A DNA stretch of 64,000 nucleotides. It comes from Hsuehochloa calcarea. Taxonomy: Eukaryota > Streptophyta > Magnoliopsida > Poales > Poaceae. The position numbers and the translations under genes are program-made. The stretch spans positions 13,445,232-13,509,231 of the forward strand of contig CM070599.1 of the NCBI GenBank assembly GCA_036346395.1, in the 5' to 3' direction. Below the pieces are notes generated by a model, which searched no databases, was not told where the DNA came from, and saw nothing but the letters and a program-made list of their open reading frames with translations. The stretch's first letter is position 1, and every line of letters starts with the position of its first letter. Below, piece by piece: positions 58,782 through 64,000 of the stretch.

Positions 58782-59906
58782 GCTGCGCAAAGCTGACTCG
58801 TTGCGTCACATTGCTACGCAAAGCTATCTCGTTGGGTCACGTCGTTGCGCAAAGCTGTCTCATTGGGTCACGTCACTGTGAAAAGCTATCTTGTTAAGTC
58901 ACATTGCTGCGCAAATATGTCTTGATACAGGGTGGCCCGATCTTCTCGAGTAGAACCATGGATAAATAGCGCTTGATGACGAATAACGCTCAGCTGTACA
59001 CCACGCGCAAGTGCACGGACTTGCAGCTCTATGGATATTCGCCAACAAACACCTAGTTGATCGTCGCTAGACCACGAGCGGAGATCGCCAAGCCTTCAAT
59101 TCCCAGCGGAAAAGCAAACTTGACCTTAAAAAGCAGAACGAACAATTGATCGCCTAATTCTCTCTCAGAAGTCCTTGCATGAACTCTGTTTTGAAAGAAC
59201 AAGCAATAACTCGTGTTCTATTTTTATGCATAAACGTGGTCTGTTTTACAATGGGGGTCCACCCCTCAATATATAGTCTCTGCCTATGAACTATTCTGCC
59301 TAAATTTCCCATACGGACTATTCACGTGCAAAACACTGTTCACATGGGTTATTGTAGAAAATCACTGTTCACGCACCATATTGCAGCAAATTACTGTTCA
59401 CAACCCATACTGTAGCAAATATTGTTCATGCGGTAATGTAGCAAATTATCAGAGCACGGACCGCTACGCGCCCAATATCAGTGATTAATGTTCATACGCG
59501 ACAACAAAGCAGTAATCGCTCACACGCGACCTATTTATGTGCCGATCACTTTTCATGCCGTGGATTTGTGCTTCCTTGGATGACGGCCGCATATCCTTAA
59601 TCTCCGTCCATCGCTGACTCTTCAAACCTGAGCACAAGTAAAACATTGTTTTTAGGTAGTATAAAATTCTCATTAAAATTAATGACATATTCATTAAGGA
59701 GCAAGTTCACCTGAGATTGTAGTTTCTTGGCACGTGCTCTTGTTATTGGTCCTGTCGGCAACTCGAGGCGTATATCATGAGCATTAGGTGGAGGAGAAGA
59801 AGGTGTTGTAGGGATACCATCATCATGTCTCGTTGGGTCATGTCGCTGTGGAAAGCTGTCTCGTTAGGTCACATCGCTACGCAAAGCTGTCTCGTTGGGT
59901 CATGTC
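58782..59906. repeat. 31-bp minisatellite, split by an insertion
   Basis: The unit is close to GCTGCGCAAAGCTGTCTCGT + TGGGTCACGTC. Four full copies and 17 bp of a fifth lie at 58782-58922. After the insertion (58923-59825) and a repeat of TGTCT, the missing 14 bp of the fifth unit and two more copies follow (59831-59906). The split unit sums to exactly 31 bp. Confidence 0.9.
58923..59825 (-). mobile_element. 903-bp LTR-like insertion carrying a gypsy pol C-terminus
   Basis: It has TG...CA ends (TGATACAGGG ... ACCATCATCA) and a perfect 5-bp duplication TGTCT (58918-58922, 59826-59830) inside the minisatellite. On the minus strand it begins with a coding tail containing LPTGPITRARAKKLQ, typical of gypsy pol C-termini, and a stop at 59597-59599. 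It then has a TATATATTGAGG box (59269-59276) and untranslated sequence to the end. This is what a solo LTR looks like if the pol ORF runs into the LTR. A truncated 3' element end is the alternative, but the clean TSD argues against it. Confidence 0.65.
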
Positions 59907-59919
59907 GATGCTAAAAGCT

Positions 59920-60058
59920 TGTTGGACCGAAACGGCGACTAGAGGGGGTGAATAGGAGCACGATCTCTTTTTCACAAAGATCGGATTCAATATGATTTTC
60001 ACTCCAATAGCTATGAAAGCTTCATCCTGACTAATCAGTTGCTCATACATGGTTTCGC
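59920..60058 (-). mobile_element. Sirevirus LTR terminal fragment
   Basis: It is homologous to 13803-13940 (GGCGACTAGAGGGGGTGAATAGG, TTTCACTCCAATAGCTATG) and in the same minus orientation. It is cut by the Copia solo LTR at 60059; the gag relic at 61687-62499 on the same strand may belong to the same element. Confidence 0.65.
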
Positions 60059-61677
60059 TGTTAGAAATATGCCCTAGAGGCAATCATAGAGATGATGATA
60101 TTTCATTATGTTCATGTTTTTGATAAAATGTTATCATGTTCCTTGAATGAATCATTTTTTATAGATCAATAAGTATGTGACGTGTTGGTGGAACTCTTTA
60201 ACTTATATGATGTCATTCTAAATGTATCCTCGGTCGAGGTCACCGGGTGGAACACCAAAGGACTCTATGACTAGCACATGTATTGATTGATGACCTGGTT
60301 TCACCGGTCATGGATATGGGGATATCGAATCAATAATGTGAGCACATGTTAGAGAACATGGGGTTGGATAGACCCATTATTGAGACACTATTGAGATTGT
60401 TATGAATCTTTATGTCATTAGTTGGTCTCAAGCAATGATGATGTATAATCCTTAGACCTGAGATCAGCATGGTTCCCTACATGTTAATAGCACTCTTAGG
60501 GGTTGCCAAACGCTACTCGTAACTGGGTAGTTATAAAGGTAGCTTTCGGGCATGCTATGAAATAATCAAAGGGATGTGACTGGTCGAGATGGGATTTGCC
60601 CCTCCTAACATAACAGGAGAGATGTCTCTGGGCCCCCCGTGGTGATCGGATAAAGAAAGTGCATGGCCATGCCACTAGTGGTCGAAGTGTCGACCACATG
60701 ATGTTATCCGACACTCGATCGAGAAAGTATTGAACAGTCCATGGTTGACACAGAATCTCACCTGGAGTTCAACCAGGCATCGTGAGGTAAAGGGAGAATG
60801 CATGAGTAGGTTGCTTAGTTCGATCAGTTATGGACTAGTCGTATGGAGATACGAGCTGGTCGTAGATTGATCGAACGTAATCAAAGAATGGTAAGAACCT
60901 GATCATAAGGAGTTACGAACTGGTCGTGACCAAATGCAACCTGGTCGTATAGAGATACGAACTGGTCGTAAGTGATGAGGACTTGATCATAGATCATATT
61001 ACATCAAGGTTCGTCCGATTTATTCTATGTGTCTTTGGGAATCGTTATGTGCTGCTAGGTACCGCTGACGACTAGTGGTCGGAAAAGAGTTTTCGAGTCA
61101 TAACCGATTACACATGAACCTGTGGGGTCGCACACTTAAAGGACAATGATCTATTTTGGATGGTGATCCGAATTCGTATAGGCCAAGAGTTCCTAATTGG
61201 CCTCTAGGTCGAGACCCATCATGGATGCCTATATAAAGAGGGGCGGTGGCGTGGGGTGAGGGTGACAAAAGGATGATCTTTGGAAGAACTCCCGAAACCC
61301 TAATAGCCACGCCTTCTCAACCACGCCGTCGGTGTTAGCACTCCAGCGCGTGGTGATCCTGCCCCGTACGTGTGGATATCTCGGAGGTGTTGTTGCGAAG
61401 CATCAGCACTGGGACGATCCGCAACTTGTGACGTTCACCGGAGTCGGAGGAGAAGTCTCTCGACGAGTACGACCACTCGGAGGAGCAGACGTGCTTCGAG
61501 TACAACCACTCGAAGGAGGAGACGCGTCGTGAGTACGACTACGACTGCATCAACTCGCTACAACAACTCTACTTCTGCTACGAGTTGGCGCGTCCAGCGG
61601 TAATCTCGTGATCTATTGCTTGCGGTGGTTCCTTGGTTGCGCGGTAAAATTTTGTTTGTGCTATAGTAGCCTTGCCA
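60059..61677 (+). mobile_element. Copia solo LTR
   Basis: It starts TGTTAGAAATATGCCCTAG and is collinear with the LTR at 2114-3562, including the CTAGTCGTATGGAGATACGA repeats (60830-60970). A TATATAAAG box is at 61231-61238. The last part ends near TAGCCTTGCCA at about 61677. No PBS or internal sequence follows, and no target duplication was found, so the right edge is approximate. Confidence 0.75.
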
Positions 61678-61686
61678 CTTTCCCCT

Positions 61687-62499
61687 TCATTCACATCTAT
61701 CAAATAAAATGTCATAAGATGGAGGTACCTCATTGATGTCATCGGCGTCGACGGAGTCGGCCATGGAGCACATGCCGGTGAAGTCCTTGGCCTTCCCTTT
61801 CTTCTTGTCTTGAGGGATCTCCTCCTCCTTGTCCTCTTCGCTTCCGGAGTCCACATCGCTGAAGGATTGGTCTCCAAAAGCGGCAAGGATCCAGTGAGCG
61901 GCCTTCATGAGCTTGGCAACATCATACTTGGGCTTGTTGCCATGAGGCTTCTTCCAAGAAGCCTTCACCTCCTTGTGGTTGCTCTTCCCCTTCAGCTTGG
62001 GGCAATTTACCCGAATATGATTGAGCTCTCCACACTCATAGCAAGTCACAGGGCCGCATCTCTTTCTGTTTCTCACATTGTTATAGGCCCTTGTGAACTT
62101 TCTGGCTAGAAGGGCTAATTCAGTCTCAGGAATACTCTCCAGATCCTCTTCACGGATTGTAGATAAACAAGCAAGAGAAAAACCAGAAGAAGATTGAAAA
62201 GAACCATCAGAAGCTCTGTTGAGAGGATCTGTTACCAAAGCCATATTTTCCTTCTTGGGATGATCAACTCTCTTAATCTCATGAGTCTTGAACTTGCTAT
62301 ATAGCAACTCCAAAGTGAGAGCAGAAAGATTGACATTCTATGGCGGTAGCCTTCATCTTCCACTCTTTGGTGTTGATTGCAGCCAAGAGATGGGTGACAT
62401 TCTCAGATTGAGAATACTCAATATCAACCACTCTCAGCTGGTTGAGCATCTTGTTAAAGGGAGTAAAGACGTCATCGATGCTCTCTCCAGGACGCATCT
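61687..62499 (-). pseudogene. Sirevirus (Copia) gag relic
   Basis: Two minus-strand frames overlap: 62297-62497 (PGESIDDVFTPFNKMLNQL, a Copia capsid motif) and 61687-62313, joined by a frameshift near 62300. The second contains ARKFTRAYNN, a CCHC knuckle (CYECGELNHIRVNCP, about 62000-62045) and an acidic SGSEEDKEEE stretch typical of Sirevirus Gag. The upstream part is cut off at 62499 by a gypsy LTR. Confidence 0.8.
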
Positions 62500-64000
62500 T
62501 GTAACATCCCCAAATTTATTTAATGATGATTAGTATGCATCTCATTAACGTGATTATGGTTTTTGAATCTTTTGCATAATTTATTGCACTTGAAAAATCA
62601 CAAAACAAATTGAACCTTCGACTCACATCTAAATTCCCAAACGAAATTAGTAATAAAAATGTATGAACACCTTCTGTAAATAATTTATTCAAATACTAGG
62701 TTGATTATCATGGATTAATATAATTTTTACGAAATTTTTGGACTTGAATTCAAGCCACAGAAAATTCAAACACAATAAATAGCCTCTTTTAAGTTTGAAT
62801 TTGAATTAAGCAAATGACTCATGAACAGTGGGTTTCAAATTTTATATGGGTTCTAGTTCATCCCAGGAACACTCCTGAATTATTTAAGAATTTTAGGAAT
62901 TTCATTTCTATTTAAAATCCCTGGTCAAACTAGAGGAACAAAAAATTAAACCCCAGTCAAACTTCGGGCTCAGAACTGTTCATTCGACCGAGCCCTTCAC
63001 TGTTCCCGCCCGAGTCCGGCTCGTCACTTGACTGCGCCCAACCTGATCGCTCGCCCCCTCCGTCGGCCGTTGGATCGCGATCCAACGCTCCGGGCGCCTC
63101 ACCGCTTCGCCCATGTCGCGACCGCCGGATCGTGAACTGGCGCCCCAGATTGCCCCCGCGCCACAGGGCCTTCTTCCTCCTCAGGCAGGCGCTGCTCAGA
63201 GCGTTGGCGCCACGCGGCCGTGGCACTCTGCCATGCGCCCGTCCATGCCGTTGCCGCGCCGCCCTCAGCGGCCACCCACAGGCGTTCTCCCACTCACGCC
63301 GTCTCCTCTCCGTCCCTCGGCTCAGCTTAAGTCGCCCGCAATGCCACCTTCACCCTCACTTCTCCTCGCGGTGGCCGAGGAGAGGGAAGCTCGCGTGTGC
63401 GCATATCTCGGGTAAAGACCGTGCCACCTCGTCCCTCGGCTCACATTTTCCATGGCCTTCCTATTTTCGCTCATTGAAACTCTTGTCGTTGCTTGTAGGG
63501 TCCAGGGCAAGCTCGTGCTCCCGCTGTGTCCAGAGCGCACCCGGAACTACGCCTTTAGGCCATTGTCGTTTTCGATAAGAACTTCTCTCGGGTAATTGCG
63601 TCATCCCGTGCCCTTGGGTGTTCTCATGAATTCCCTTCGACCAATTTGGTCGATGCATCACAGGGACATACGAGTTTGGAGTTCTTCCCAGTTTCTGGCC
63701 GACAACACTGTTCTTCGTCCATTGTCGATTGGGTGAGTTGCTCCCCAATTCTTTCCGGCAGTAGCATTGCCTAGGTCCACCTAAGAGTTGCCGATCAGCC
63801 CTTTGTTCTCTCCTGGCTCAGGTTGTCACCCCCTCGTGAAGCTCCACTACCGCCCTGTCGTCTCAGCCTCCGGCCACCACAAGCTCGACTCCGGCGACTT
63901 TGGGACCCGACGCCACCCTTGGTGAGTTCGCCAGCTCCTTGCGCATCTATCCATGAAAACACCGAGCCCGGAGCTCCGCTGCCGCACCGGCGGCAATATT
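62500..64000 (+). mobile_element. Start of a further gypsy LTR, running off the window
   Basis: TGTAACATCCCC opens an LTR of the same superfamily as at 8018 and 42775, but diverged. Similar order is seen: an AT-rich U3, a GC-rich region with a 20-bp palindrome CGTTGGATCGCGATCCAACG (63068-63087), then a leader. The ORFs at 63113-63578 fall in this leader and show no domain. The left flank CATCT (62495-62499) should reappear after the 3' end beyond the window. Confidence 0.7.

Noticed and set aside
58782..59906. Regular 31-bp repeats resembling a CRISPR array
   Set aside because: Units are directly adjacent with no unique spacers, in a plant genome; this is a minisatellite interrupted by one transposon.
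61332..61603. ORFs near the end of the Copia solo LTR
   Set aside because: Two overlapping frames of Arg/Thr/Ser-rich sequence over imperfect repeats within the LTR; no domain and no support from the homologous LTR at 2114.
63113..63578. Two overlapping ORFs (100 and 148 codons) near the window end
   Set aside because: They sit in the leader of a gypsy LTR beginning at 62500, overlap each other in different frames and are Pro/Arg/Ser-rich by composition.

Overview
This is plant nuclear DNA, almost certainly from a grass (Poaceae) and probably from the rice lineage. The evidence is two intron-rich genes with a GC-rich first exon, Ty3/gypsy chromovirus and Copia/Sirevirus elements primed by initiator tRNA-Met, and small DNA transposons of grass type (hAT/Ds-like, Stowaway-like, CACTA-like, Helitron-like) in introns and flanks. 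The species call is inference. There are no bacterial genes, rRNA genes, CRISPR arrays or convincing tRNA genes.

Two host genes lie on the + strand in the middle. At 20308-25501 is a five-exon copper amine oxidase (743 aa) with an N-terminal signal anchor, the topaquinone Tyr in an Asn-Tyr-Asp-Tyr motif, the catalytic Asp and three copper-ligand His residues, all in frame. At 29589-40190 is a 17-exon eukaryotic release factor 3 (eRF3/GSPT-type translational GTPase, about 556 aa). All splice phases of eRF3 agree except in exon 11, which is one base short in a T tract (36611-36614). Its last intron is of GC-AG type. Its introns hold a Helitron-like element, a Stowaway-like MITE, a hAT-like GC-rich element and a Ds-like hAT element nested in another MITE.

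The left arm (1-20.2 kb) is layered retroelement debris: a Copia element with its RT region deleted (2114-7529), a minus-strand gypsy LTR (7530-13802) split by a 4.0 kb solo LTR (8018-12036, TSD GCTGC), a minus-strand Sirevirus 3' LTR with an array of polypurine tracts (13803-16804), another long LTR (16805-18940), and two LTR pieces in opposite orientations up to 20154.

The right arm (40.2-64 kb) holds a complete 13.7 kb chromodomain gypsy element (42775-56486; 4.2 kb LTRs, PBS, PPT, gag-PR-RT-RH-INT-chromodomain). It was inserted into a decayed Mutator-like transposase, whose reading frame resumes exactly across the target-site duplication. Beyond it are a minus-strand LTR piece, a minus-strand GRF-like transposon gene relic, a 31-bp minisatellite split by a 903-bp LTR-like insertion that carries a gypsy pol C-terminus (TSD TGTCT), a Copia solo LTR, a Sirevirus gag relic and the start of another gypsy LTR running off the window.

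The most notable signals are: (i) a short exon-like cassette ending in GGCAAG at the same place in several long gypsy LTRs, with peptide-level conservation in one frame; (ii) arrays of GGATC-centred dyads in the transcribed LTR leader; (iii) clean, datable nested insertions; and (iv) private indel patches in the paired LTRs which, with the one-base eRF3 lesion, raise the question of assembly error versus real decay.
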